A stretch of 20,018 bases of DNA from JBAZYZ01 sp964366065. Lineage in GTDB: Bacteria > Patescibacteriota > Minisyncoccia > Phycocordibacterales > VMEP01. Below the pieces are notes generated by a model that saw nothing but the letters and a program-made list of their open reading frames with translations, made no database searches and was not told the DNA's origin. The stretch is from NCBI GenBank assembly GCA_964366065.1, contig CAYISF010000007.1, positions 1 through 20,018 of the forward strand, read 5' to 3'. Of the stretch, positions 6,633-13,545 are shown one piece after another (position 1 is the stretch's first letter; each line of letters opens with the position of its first letter). A program made the translations under genes and the position numbers.

Positions 6633-6789
6633 TTTTTGCTCTGCCCGCTTAAATTTCACTCCTGAAATTTTGGTGGGTGCAAAAATTTTTGCGGGCAAGC
6701 CGCCGACCCTTTGCCTGCCCCGTAGTGAAGCGAAGTTTCTACTACTGGGGTTCTTCAGATTCACCCACCCGCTAAAAATTTATTTCCAG
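6633..6789. other. Palindrome-rich spacer with no gene
   Basis: The spacer contains AAATTTCA/TGAAATTT (around 6650-6672) and GCAAAAATTTTTGC (around 6679-6692). GGTGGGTG (about 6672) is inversely repeated as CACCCACC (about 6762). The CCCC/GGGG palindrome at 6718-6750 also lies here. I find no credible coding region; the short plus-strand reading frames run into the antisense of tRNA-Phe. Confidence 0.6.
6718..6750. repeat. CCCC/GGGG-ended palindrome
   Basis: The left arm CCCCGTAGT pairs with the right arm ACTACTGGGG, with an AAGCGAAGTTT-like centre. The same ends and TAGT/ACTA core occur at 8680-8710 and, more loosely, at 227-256, so it is a dispersed element. Confidence 0.75.
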
Positions 6790-6863
6790 TGCTTGGGGCC
6801 AGAATCGAACTGGCGACCCTCTGCTCTTCAGGCAGATGCTCTAACCAACTGAGCTACCCAAGC
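6790..6863 (-). tRNA. tRNA-Phe (anticodon GAA)
   Basis: The cloverleaf is complete on the minus strand. Acceptor GCTTGGG pairs with CCCAAGC, followed by A73. The D-arm is GCTC-AGTTGGTTA-GAGC, the anticodon arm TCTGC-CTGAAGA-GCAGA (U33, GAA), and the T-arm GCCAG-TTCGATT-CTGGC. CCA is not encoded. Confidence 0.95.
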
Positions 6864-6875
6864 AATACTTAACTG

Positions 6876-6906
6876 TGTTACATGTTACAAGTTACAAGTT
6901 ACGAGT
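6876..6906. repeat. GTTACA-type short tandem words
   Basis: Degenerate repeats of TGTTACA, TGTTACAAG, TTACAAG and TTACGAG lie between tRNA-Phe and the 100-aa gene. Similar words occur at 6550-6562 and 9253-9275, both also intergenic. Confidence 0.5.
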
Positions 6907-6919
6907 TAAAAAATCAATA

Positions 6920-7222
6920 CTATTGCCCTTGTCTTAATTTGTCCAAAATTGAATTTATGGACGAAGAATCCGGAAGGGAACTCGTGGTTTTCTGGACATT
7001 ATCTAATCCCTTCATTATCGCATCATAATTTCCTAGTACAAGCTGAAGGTACGGTTGAATGAAGTAATATGCGCCAACCGAAGCTCCAATAATGAGCACC
7101 CAATACAGAACATGAAATACTCTACCCCACCTTTGGGCGCTGACGATTTTTTTCATCAAATGATTGGTCTCTTTCGTAAGCGCCAAGTTTTCTTCGAGCA
7201 ATCTTTTTGTTTCCGGGTCCAT
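6920..7222 (-). CDS. Small single-pass membrane protein (100 aa)
   Basis: The protein has a charged, probably helical N-terminus (MDPETKRLLEENLALTKETN), one transmembrane segment of about 20 residues (FHVLYWVLIIGASVGAYYFI, about 36-55), and a polar tail. Proteins of this type are common small hypotheticals in Parcubacteria; the function is unknown to me. The start is supported by a TATAAT box whose spacing to the ATG (6 nt) predicts a leaderless or nearly leaderless mRNA. It lies downstream of a terminator that separates it from the 160-aa gene. Confidence 0.8.
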   Translation of the reverse strand: MDPETKRLLEENLALTKETNHLMKKIVSAQRWGRVFHVLYWVLIIGASVGAYYFIQPYLQLVLGNYDAIMKGLDNVQKTTSSLPDSSSINSILDKLRQGQ

Positions 7223-7228
7223 TCCGCG

Positions 7229-7234
7229 ATTATA
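7229..7234 (-). promoter_or_regulatory. -10 box giving a leaderless start for the 100-aa gene
   Basis: TATAAT on the minus strand ends 6 nt before the ATG (spacer CGCGGA). Normal -10 to start-site spacing puts transcription initiation at or next to the A of ATG. The -35 region falls in the terminator hairpin and is not recognisable. Confidence 0.5.
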
Positions 7235-7245
7235 TCATAAAAAAC

Positions 7246-7269
7246 AAAGCCGCTGCGAAGAGCGGCTTT
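7246..7269 (-). terminator. Terminator after the 160-aa gene
   Basis: A 9-bp perfect stem AAAGCCGCT/AGCGGCTTT with a 6-nt loop is followed on the minus strand by GTTTTTTATG. It lies 18 nt past the stop of the upstream gene. Confidence 0.85.
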
Positions 7270-7287
7270 CAATCTTTCAGGGGAAAT

Positions 7288-7770
7288 TCAATACTTTTTT
7301 CTGCCACGTATAGCCCTTGGCTTCAACTGCGACACCGACAGTGCCGCAGTGGGACTGCTGAATTTATTCGCCGGCGCGGCTACGGCTTGGCGAGGTAGGG
7401 GTAAAATGGACTCCCGTTGAGTGGGCGGGGTTGGTGTCATAAGACCCTCCATGCCGTTGAAACACTCCTGGCATATGGAGTAATTATCCCCTTGGTATTC
7501 AAAACGGAAGACCTGCCGCCCGCTGCCCATTACCATGCGCGAGACCAGCAAGACGGGAATTTCGTTTACTTCCCGTTTCCTAAGGCCATCGAGAAGTGCG
7601 AGGAGATTCCGGCAGTTTTTATCCAACGGCCGGCATAGGTCTTTTTCCACCTCCTTCAGTTTTCCGAACGCACCGAATACGTTTAAAGAAGCCGGAATCG
7701 GGCTGGGAAAACCGACGAAATCGGAAGATGGAGGTACTCCCTTTAATCTGTACGAACATGTCGCTCTCAT
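7288..7770 (-). CDS. Hypothetical protein (160 aa)
   Basis: I do not recognise a family. A central part (FRFEYQGDNYSICQECFNGMEGL, about 87-109) holds one CxxC pair. Earlier cysteines in DLCRPLDKNCRNLL might complete a metal site. The C-terminal 50 residues are proline- and alanine-rich and end in a basic RGRKKY, which looks disordered. The start has AAAGGGG about 6 nt upstream, one of the better ribosome sites in the window, and a terminator follows. This supports the minus-strand reading over the overlapping plus-strand frames. Confidence 0.65.
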   Translation of the reverse strand: MRATCSYRLKGVPPSSDFVGFPSPIPASLNVFGAFGKLKEVEKDLCRPLDKNCRNLLALLDGLRKREVNEIPVLLVSRMVMGSGRQVFRFEYQGDNYSICQECFNGMEGLMTPTPPTQRESILPLPRQAVAAPANKFSSPTAALSVSQLKPRAIRGRKKY

Positions 7771-7790
7771 TTCTACCCCTTTCTTAATTT

Positions 7791-7813
7791 AAAAAGTTCC
7801 CTGAACAAGGAAC
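7791..7813 (-). terminator. Terminator-like hairpin upstream of the 160-aa gene
   Basis: GTTCC (7796-7800) pairs with GGAAC (7809-7813) and, read on the minus strand, TTTTT follows at 7795-7791. It would end a transcript coming from the tRNA-Arg side. Confidence 0.55.
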
Positions 7814-8018
7814 GCTCTTGGACCAATTTAAATATTATCATTGCCCGCCTGATTCGTCTAGTGCCACCGGCAAGACGCTTCGCTATTAAACTCGCCGTTT
7901 TATTTTATGCCCCACCTCGAGATGGAACCGTAGAGGGTCTTGCCCTGCAAGGCGGATCAGCTACATTTTACACTATCTAGTCGACGCTCCTCGAGCGCGA
8001 TAACCTATCACTAACGGG
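7814..8018 (-). other. Unassigned 205-nt stretch, possible structured RNA
   Basis: No coding region is supported. Read on the minus strand it follows tRNA-Arg directly and ends at a terminator. It contains pairable segments, for example CGGCGAG with CTTGCCG, and TTGC-AGG-GCAA. It begins with CCCGTTAG (8018-8011), the same word as the arms of the 39-148 cassette. I found no SRP, tmRNA or 6S signature. Confidence 0.3.
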
Positions 8019-8090
8019 TGCCCTCGGCAGGAATCGAACTTGCATTTTCTCCTTAGGACGGAGCTGCTCTATCCATTGAGCTACGAGGGC
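8019..8090 (-). tRNA. tRNA-Arg (anticodon CCT)
   Basis: Acceptor GCCCTCG pairs perfectly with CGAGGGC, followed by A73. The D-arm is GCTC-AATGGATA-GAGC. The anticodon loop GTCCTAA gives U33 and CCT, which reads AGG. The anticodon stem has a mismatch at its outer pair, and the T-stem GCAAG/CCTGC has one A-C mismatch, so the fold is slightly weakened. CCA is not encoded. Confidence 0.88.
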
Positions 8091-8171
8091 TAACATACGA
8101 AACAATAACAAAAAGCGCCGATTTTAGAAAGCACTTTTTCACCTATCTCCTATATTCTATATTCTTGCCTC

Positions 8172-8408
8172 CTACATCCCCAATAGTTCTCTAACCCTCG
8201 GCTGATTGAAGCCAACAACAACATCATCGCCAATTTTAATGACCGGAACACCCATCTGGCCCGTTTCTTCTACCATTTCCTTGCGCTTTTCTAAATCAGA
8301 AGCGACATTATATTCCTCATATGTAATGCCGCTCTCCTTAAAAAATTTCTTGGCTTGAGCGCAATACACGCATGACGGAGTTGCATAAATTACTACTTTT
8401 TTCGCCAT
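8172..8408 (-). CDS. Glutaredoxin-like thiol-disulfide oxidoreductase (NrdH/Grx type)
   Basis: The 78-aa single-domain thioredoxin fold starts KKVVIYATPSCVYC, with active-site CVYC at residues 13-16. A cis-proline GVPVIKIG loop lies near residue 54, and a GFNQPRVRELLGM C-terminal helix typical of this family closes it. It would pass electrons in the cytoplasm. The class II ribonucleotide reductase in this window is a plausible client, but the two are not adjacent. A TATAAT at 8430-8435 (minus) lies 21 nt before the start; no Shine-Dalgarno is clear. Confidence 0.92.
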   Translation of the reverse strand: MAKKVVIYATPSCVYCAQAKKFFKESGITYEEYNVASDLEKRKEMVEETGQMGVPVIKIGDDVVVGFNQPRVRELLGM

Positions 8409-8463
8409 TTTGATTTATTAATTTTATCCATTATATCACATCGACCATGACCGGCTTGTTTTA

Positions 8464-8501
8464 TGCGGAATACGGGAATCGGACCCGTGTCTCAACCTTG
8501 G
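8464..8501 (-). pseudogene. 3' half of a tRNA cut in the anticodon loop
   Basis: On the minus strand it reads CCA (loop end), AGGTT (anticodon stem 3' strand), GAGAC (variable loop), ACGGG-TCCGATT-CCCGT (T-arm), ATTCCGC (acceptor 3' strand) and A73. Immediately 5' of it lies the inverted-repeat arm of the tRNA-Gly cassette. The matching 5' half (GCGGAAT...) is not found beyond the cassette or elsewhere in the window, so this is a remnant. Confidence 0.75.
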
Positions 8502-8615
8502 TCCCAGTAGTAAATTTTACGATATCTGATGCGAGTACGGAGAATCGAACTCCGATCTATTGCTTGGGAAGCAATCATTCTACCACTAAACTATACTCGC
8601 AAAATTACTACGGGA
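8502..8615 (-). mobile_element. Palindromic cassette carrying tRNA-Gly next to a tRNA half
   Basis: The arms TCCCAGTAGTAAATTTT (8502-8518) and AAAATTACTACGGGA (8601-8615) pair with two single-base bulges and enclose a complete tRNA. The unit is 114 nt, almost the same size and plan as the 39-148 cassette. It also ends inside the anticodon loop of another tRNA. Its arms share the TCCC...GTAGTAAA word with the CCCC/GGGG palindromes. Confidence 0.6.
8530..8600 (-). tRNA. tRNA-Gly (anticodon CCC)
   Basis: Acceptor GCGAGTA pairs with TACTCGC, followed by A73. The D-arm is GTTT-AGTGGTA-GAAT. The anticodon arm ATTGC-TTCCCAA-GCAAT gives U33 and CCC, reading GGG. The T-arm is CGGAG-TTCGATT-CTCCG. CCA is not encoded. 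The gene lies inside the inverted-repeat cassette. Confidence 0.93.
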
Positions 8616-8679
8616 TTCTCAAAAAATATGCTCTCATGAATCGTTATTTTTTGGAAGAAGCACCCATTTTGCCACCTCG

Positions 8680-8710
8680 CCCCATAGTGAGCTCCGCTCT
8701 ACTACTGGGG
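8680..8710. repeat. CCCC/GGGG-ended palindrome
   Basis: The left arm CCCCATAGTGAG and right arm CTCTACTACTGGGG pair with small bulges. It closely matches the element at 6718-6750 in ends, core and length (31 versus 33 nt). Confidence 0.75.
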
Positions 8711-8729
8711 TAAACTAATCCCGCAGTAT

Positions 8730-9113
8730 TCATTTAAAAAGATTTCTTATTCTATCAAAAAGAGACCTGAAATTCGGTTCCGCCGGCGCGGCTTCAGCGG
8801 CTTTTTTCGTGTTATCCACAACGATTACGATTCCTTCTCCTTCTTTGACAACCCGAAATTTCTTTCTAATTTCCTCTTCCATGCCGCGGGAGGTCTTGAG
8901 TTGTGAAAGCTGTGATTCCAGTTCCTTCTTTTTAGCTGCAAGCGCTGCTTCCTCGCGCGCCGCCACGTCGCGGTTTGCGCCCGTTTCGCTCGCTTTTTGG
9001 TACATCCTATATGTGGCATTCACGGAAATGACAAATATAACGGCTATAATGACAAGCGTCGGACGGGAGTATAAAAACTGACGAATCTTCTTTTTCTCTT
9101 GAAATTCCAGCAT
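8730..9113 (-). CDS. FtsB/DivIC-like septum formation initiator
   Basis: The 127-aa bitopic protein has a short cytoplasmic N-terminus (MLEFQEKKKIRQFLYSRP) and one membrane segment (about 19-36, TLVIIAVIFVISVNATYR). A long coiled coil follows (REEAALAAKKKELESQLSQLK), then the family-typical EEEIRKKFRVVKEGEGIVIVV. FtsB/DivIC proteins link divisome components FtsL and FtsQ at the septum. A TATAAT 8 nt upstream of the ATG suggests a leaderless message. It is divergent from the 36-aa membrane peptide, and both appear to share one short promoter region. Confidence 0.85.
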   Translation of the reverse strand: MLEFQEKKKIRQFLYSRPTLVIIAVIFVISVNATYRMYQKASETGANRDVAAREEAALAAKKKELESQLSQLKTSRGMEEEIRKKFRVVKEGEGIVIVVDNTKKAAEAAPAEPNFRSLFDRIRNLFK

Positions 9114-9118
9114 ATTTT

Positions 9119-9130
9119 GGTATTATATAC
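9119..9130. promoter_or_regulatory. Near-palindromic bidirectional -10 region
   Basis: GTATTATATAC reads TATAAT on the minus strand (9122-9127, 8 nt before the ftsB-like ATG) and TATTAT/TATATA on the plus strand (about 12 nt before the 36-aa gene). The intergenic gap is only 25 nt, so the two divergent transcripts must start at or very close to the start codons. Confidence 0.45.
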
Positions 9131-9138
9131 TTACCTTT

Positions 9139-9249
9139 ATGTTCTTCAACCCAAAGCATAAGAAAAAGATACAAATATTCTGGACTATATTCAGTTTATT
9201 CATCGTGCTAAGCATGATTCTTCTTTATATCCCCTCGCTTTACCGATAG
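9139..9249 (+). CDS. 36-aa single-pass membrane peptide
   Basis: The peptide has a basic N-terminus (MFFNPKHKKKIQ) followed by one hydrophobic span (IFWTIFSLFIVLSMILLYI) and a short polar end (PSLYR). I recall similar 35-40-residue MFFNPKHKK peptides from Parcubacteria, with no assigned function. The open frame is complete from ATG to TAG, and the composition is unlike a chance frame. It is divergent from the FtsB-like gene, so a role near the membrane or divisome is only a guess. Confidence 0.65.
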   Translation: MFFNPKHKKKIQIFWTIFSLFIVLSMILLYIPSLYR

Positions 9250-9340
9250 ACCACGTAACACGAAACATGTAACACGTATCAAAAAACAATACGTAGCATG
9301 AGGCGTTTTTGATTCATGATACGAGTTATGCGATACGTAA
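9250..9340. other. Intergenic spacer with imperfect hairpin
   Basis: It holds ATCAAAAA (9278-9285) against TTTTTGAT (9306-9313), with outer CGTATC/GATACG. It also has ACACG/GTAACA-type short words like those near 6876. The hairpin could terminate the 36-aa gene and, less clearly, lepA from the other side. No gene is seen. Confidence 0.5.
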
Positions 9341-11760
9341 TCATTCCTTCATAACCTTAAGGAAAACTTCCTGGGGTATGTTTACTTTACCCATAATCTT
9401 CATTCTTTTCTTGCCTTTTTTCTGCTTCTCGCGAAGCTTCATTTTGCGGGTAATATCCCCTCCATACAAGTATCCGGCAACATCTTTTTTAAGCGCCTTA
9501 AGTGTGCGCGAAGAAATGATGCGTCCCATGGCCTTACCCTGAATTTTGACTTCAAAAAGCTGTTTGGGCAAGGCGGCGAAAAGTTTTTCCACGGCCGTTT
9601 CCGCTTCCTCTTCCACCCTTTTTTTAGAAACTACTTTGGCGAAAGCTGCTACTGGTTCTCCGGCAACCAAAATATCCAGGCGCACGACATTGGCCGAACG
9701 ATGCTCGGTGATTTTGTAGGAAAACGACCCGAAGCCGGAAGAAACGCTTTTCAATTTGTCAAAAAAATTCCTCATCAGTTCTCGGAGCGGCATTTTGGCC
9801 GAAACGGAAACTCTCTTTTCGCCGAATAGATTTGAATCCCCGACTTCCGCCTCATGGTCAAAGAAAAGCTGCATAACCGACCCGATATATTGAGGCGGAG
9901 TTATTACAATAACATCTACCCACGGCTCACTCACTTCTTTGTAGGCGCCGTGGTCGGGAAAAAATGCCGGCGAATAAATTATTTTTTTCTCGCCATTGTT
10001 GTATACGACTTCATAATTTATAGAGGGTGTCGTAACAATCAAACTTAAGCCAAATTCCCTTTTCAGCCGCTCTGTCACGATTTCCAAATGAAGCATCCCC
10101 AAAAATCCGCACCGAAAACCCCTGCCCAGAGTGCCGGAAGTTTCCTCTTCAAACGCTACGGACGAGTCGGAGAGTTTCAATTTGAGCAACCCGTCTCTAA
10201 GCGCGTCAAAATCATCTTGGCTTTCGGGGTAAAGCGACGCCCAAACAACAGCGCTCGGCTGCATATACCCGGGAAGAGCGGGCAGGGGGTGTTTCGTCAA
10301 AGTAATGGTGTCTCCGACTGACGCTATCCCAGGCTTTTTTAAACCGGTCACAATGTAACCAATCTCTCCCGCGCAAAGTTCTTTTACCGGTTTCTTGTCC
10401 GGAGAAAATATTCCGACTTCGGAAGCAACGAACTTTTCTTTGGCCTCCCGAAATGAGAGTTCGTTTCCCGATTTCAGTGTGCCGTCCAATAACCGCACAT
10501 AAACGATAATTCCCTGATGATTGGAATATTCAAAATCAAAGACAAGAGCCCGGGTATCTCTGTCACCATGATAGCTTTCCTTTGGCGGAGGGACGCGCAT
10601 TACGACAGATGAAAGCAGTTCTTCAACTCCCTCGCCAGTCCGGCCGGAGACCTCTAAAACTTCCCTCTCCGGGATGTTTAAAAGTTTAGCTAATTCGGTT
10701 TTTACTTTTTCGGTTTCAGCAAGAGGGGCGTCTATTTTTGATACTACCGGGACGATAATAACCCCCAAATCGCGCGCCATTCCAAGCGTTGTCAATGTCT
10801 GGGCCTGTACTCCCTGGGTAGCGTCAACCAAAAGAATGGAACCCTCCACGGCCTTGAGCGCCCGTGATACTTCATAGGAGAAATCTATATGCCCTGGCGT
10901 ATCTATCAAATTAAGTACATAGGATTCATTTTCAGTTTGATTAGATACGCCCGCAGACACCCGCAGACTTGACGCAGACAACGCAGAAATTCTTGCCGAA
11001 TCATAAACAATACGCTTAATGTCTAAATCTTGTGAACCATAATTAACAAGAAGTGCAAGTTTATAATCGCAACCCTTAAGGTAAGACCACGCCTGCTCAA
11101 TTTGTGGTTTACCAATTTCTGGTAATGCTTTTAACTCAATAAGTACCTTATCTTCAATAATAAAATCCGGTTGATATGTTCCGACATGTTTATTTTCATA
11201 AAAAATGGGGATGTTCTTTTTACTCTCAAATTTAATTCCCTCTTTCTTAAACGCAACTTCAAGAGCATTATGATATACCTGCTCTTTATGCCCCAATCCA
11301 ATTTTTTTTCTCACCTCAAACATAACTCCCCGAACTTTATAAGTAAGTTCTTTGTATAAAAATTCTTCTGCGTTATTCTGCGTTACGTCTGCGTCTATTC
11401 CGCGCGGATGGTAAACCATCCGAACGGGGGTCATTTTTATGGTAATACCGCGTTCACGCTCCAAATCCATTCTATCAAGCACCTGGTCGCGCATTTTCCT
11501 CGCTTCTATCGTGTGCGTGAGTTCAAGCATCCGGTCAGNNNNNNNNNNNNNNNNNNNNNNNNNNNNNNNNNNNNNNNNNNNNNNNNNNNNNNNNNNNNNN
11601 NNNNNNNNNNNNNNNNNNNNNNNNNNNNNNNNNNNNNNTGGTCGCGCATTTTCCTCGCTTCTATCGTGTGCGTGAGTTCAAGCATCCGGTCAGCCAAAGT
11701 GGACTTGCCGTGATCAATGTGGGCTATGATTGAAAAATTGCGGATATGTTTTAAATCCAT
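9341..11760 (-). CDS. lepA: Elongation factor 4 (LepA) with an inserted GxxExxY nuclease-like domain; crosses a scaffold gap
   Basis: LepA is a ribosome-bound GTPase that can back-translocate or remodel stalled ribosomes. The start at 11760 gives MDLKHIRNFSIIAHIDHGKST (G1 P-loop AHIDHGKS). Then come DLERERGIT (G2), DTPGH (G3) and SKID (G4, in place of NKID), the EF-G-like domains with FRCGFLGMLHLEI, and the LepA C-terminal domain ending GKKRMKIMGKVNIPQEVF. With the 55-nt duplicate at the gap merged, the protein would be 754 aa instead of about 600. The excess is about 155 residues (about 68-223) between G2 and G3, holding a PD-(D/E)XK-type domain. As deposited, the N block interrupts the frame only as unknown residues. 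The inserted domain stays in frame on both sides, so a single polypeptide is likely. Confidence 0.95.
10937..11404 (-). mobile_element. In-frame GxxExxY (PD-(D/E)XK) element within lepA
   Basis: The inserted segment has the order repeat, domain, repeat. The left repeat translates RGIDADVTQNNAEEF and the right ISALSASSLRVSAGVSNQ, both from CGCAGA/TCTGCG-type DNA. The domain (about 125 aa) begins LYKELTYKVRGVMFEVRKKI. It shows the signature GHKEQVY (G105, E108, Y111), the nuclease-like QPDF...LIELKA (D147, E157, K159) and the closing GCDYKLALLVNYGS. These match the GxxExxY family (TIGR04256/PF13366 type). It replaces the beta-hairpin turn before the G3 strand. No intein splicing residues are visible, so splicing is not expected. 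Confidence 0.85.
11484..11693. other. Scaffold gap of 100 N flanked by a 55-nt exact duplicate
   Basis: The 55 bases at 11484-11538 are identical to 11639-11693. They flank exactly 100 N (11539-11638). Merging the two copies restores a continuous lepA reading frame (KSTLADR-MLELTH-TIEARKMRDQVL). The gap is therefore an unmerged contig overlap and not missing sequence. Confidence 0.93.
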
Positions 11761-11805
11761 GAATAGGCCTTATTTTAGCACAAGGCTATGGGATATAGAC
11801 TAGTT

Positions 11806-13500
11806 TTACAATTCCCCCATCTCCGGTGCGATAACTTCCGCCTTCCAGAAACGTTTGCGAAGAGCGGCGCTTACATCGGCAAGTTCCCTGCTCCCCAGGA
11901 GTTTGAGAAGCGCTATTCCGGCAATAATGCCAAAAATGCCGGCAAACAAACCTTGGAAAAAAATACCAAGAAAGGTATTTAGATTAAATATTCGTCCAAA
12001 AATAACCAAACACAAATAGGAGACAAAGCCGATAAAAACGGCGGCGGCGAAACTTTCAAATGATGTCCGGCTAAGCGAATGTGGAATGGCTGTAACATGC
12101 CGGTTCTCAAAAAAGAACCATAACGCCACGGCATTCCCGAGCATACCGAGCGAATACGCAAGCGGCAGCATAAGAATAGCTGTGCCTGGCAAATTCTCTA
12201 CGCGAAGAAGGGACTCCATAAAATAACGGAACATGGGCGCGGATTCAAATATAGAAAGAAGTCCGAGAGAAAGAAGTATGGTCGCGGCCGAAGCGGATAT
12301 ATTCACCAAAAGCGGAACTTTCGTTTCGCCGGCGGCGTAAAAACCGCGCGCCAAGAGAAGCACTATTCCCTGCGCGAAAATAGACACTGAGAAAAGGGCC
12401 AGGGCGGCGGCGGTAAGGCGGGTGTCAGACCAGGAGAACGAGCCGGAGCCCAAGATGACCCGGACAATCTGCGCTCGGAGCACGACAAAAAGCGCCATAA
12501 CCGGAAGCGACCAGAATATAATATGCCGAAGCGCTTCCACCACATGCCCCGCGAATAAAGCGCGCTCTCCGCGAGAAAAAAATCCAGCCATAGCCGGGAA
12601 AGCAGCCAGGGAATAGGAAACACCAATAATGGAAAGCGGCACTGATTGCAGGTTGAATGAAAAATTAAAAATTGAAATGGAGCCGCGATAGATAGTGGAA
12701 GCTAAAGCGGTTATTACCATAAGCGTAAAAACTGAAGCGGAAAGCGCTATGGTCCGCGGAAGAGAGAGTGTAACTACTTCGCGGATTGCCCGCCAGTCAA
12801 AGGAGAAAGAAAACCTCGGCAACAAGCCGCTCTCAAAAACCACCGGTATCTGAATGAGCATATGAAGAAAGGCGCCGAAAATTACCCCCAAACCGAGTCC
12901 CGGCAAACCAAACACGGGGTAGAAAAAGACCACTCCCATTATGATACCTCCGTTATATAAGAGCGGCGCGAGTGCGTAGACGAAAAATTTTTTGAAAAGC
13001 TGGGTTACACTGCCGAATAAATTGGAAACGCCAAGTAGTATCGGGGAGAGAAGCATGAGCCGCGAAAGAAGGGAGAGGAGGGAAAGTTGCGATGGACTGA
13101 ATCCCGGAGCAAGATACGGGGCAAGATACGGCATCAGAATGAATGCTACTGTGCTTATCAAGAGAATGGTCAGCACAAAAATGCTGAAGACGCTTCCGAG
13201 AAATATTCTGGCCCGCTCCCGCGCGTCCGCTGAATCATCCTCCAAAAAATAGCGAGATAGAAACGGGATAAGCACGGTAATTGAGACAAACGAAGCAATA
13301 CTTGTATAGATGAAATCGGGAATACGAAAAGCCGCGTAATACACGTCAAGCGAGGCGGAAGCGCCGAAAGTGTGCGCCAAAAGGCGGTCGCGGACTAAAG
13401 CGAGTATCTGCGACATCAAAGCGAAAAAGCCCAGAAGAAAAGCGGCCTCATGGAGACCGCTGATTTCTTTCTTCAGGATGTTGAAAATGCGATTAACCAT
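11806..13500 (-). CDS. murJ: Lipid II flippase MurJ (MviN family)
   Basis: The 564-aa polytopic protein has about 14 membrane segments. It opens with the family pattern AAFLLGFFALMSQILALVRDRLLAHTFGAS and DVYYAAFRIPDFIY. It moves lipid-linked peptidoglycan precursor across the cytoplasmic membrane. The final 25 residues are a short soluble tail (LLGSRELADVSAALRKRFWK...). It sits 45 nt after the Wzy-like/TPR gene and 45 nt before lepA on the same strand, an arrangement consistent with co-transcription of envelope genes. Length is normal for the family. Confidence 0.93.
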   Translation of the reverse strand: MVNRIFNILKKEISGLHEAAFLLGFFALMSQILALVRDRLLAHTFGASASLDVYYAAFRIPDFIYTSIASFVSITVLIPFLSRYFLEDDSADARERARIFLGSVFSIFVLTILLISTVAFILMPYLAPYLAPGFSPSQLSLLSLLSRLMLLSPILLGVSNLFGSVTQLFKKFFVYALAPLLYNGGIIMGVVFFYPVFGLPGLGLGVIFGAFLHMLIQIPVVFESGLLPRFSFSFDWRAIREVVTLSLPRTIALSASVFTLMVITALASTIYRGSISIFNFSFNLQSVPLSIIGVSYSLAAFPAMAGFFSRGERALFAGHVVEALRHIIFWSLPVMALFVVLRAQIVRVILGSGSFSWSDTRLTAAALALFSVSIFAQGIVLLLARGFYAAGETKVPLLVNISASAATILLSLGLLSIFESAPMFRYFMESLLRVENLPGTAILMLPLAYSLGMLGNAVALWFFFENRHVTAIPHSLSRTSFESFAAAVFIGFVSYLCLVIFGRIFNLNTFLGIFFQGLFAGIFGIIAGIALLKLLGSRELADVSAALRKRFWKAEVIAPEMGEL

Positions 13501-13545
13501 TTATTAAGGCAACCTTTTTATAATTTTCCATATCGGATTTTAATT

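Noticed and set aside
6670..6852. Plus-strand open frame ending ESNWRPSALQADALTN
   Set aside because: It is an antisense translation of tRNA-Phe, a known source of spurious proteins.
7417..7792. Plus-strand open frames opposite the 160-aa gene
   Set aside because: The minus-strand frame is longer, has a good AAAGGGG ribosome site and its own terminator; the plus-strand frames overlap each other and look like shadows.
8447..8713. Plus-strand open frame containing ENRTPIYCLGSNHSTTKLYS
   Set aside because: It is the antisense translation of tRNA-Gly and the tRNA half; no ribosome site and no independent coding signal.
10937..11404. LepA insert as an intein
   Set aside because: No N-terminal Cys/Ser block, no C-terminal HN-Cys/Ser/Thr, and the flanks are repeat translations; the core matches GxxExxY instead.
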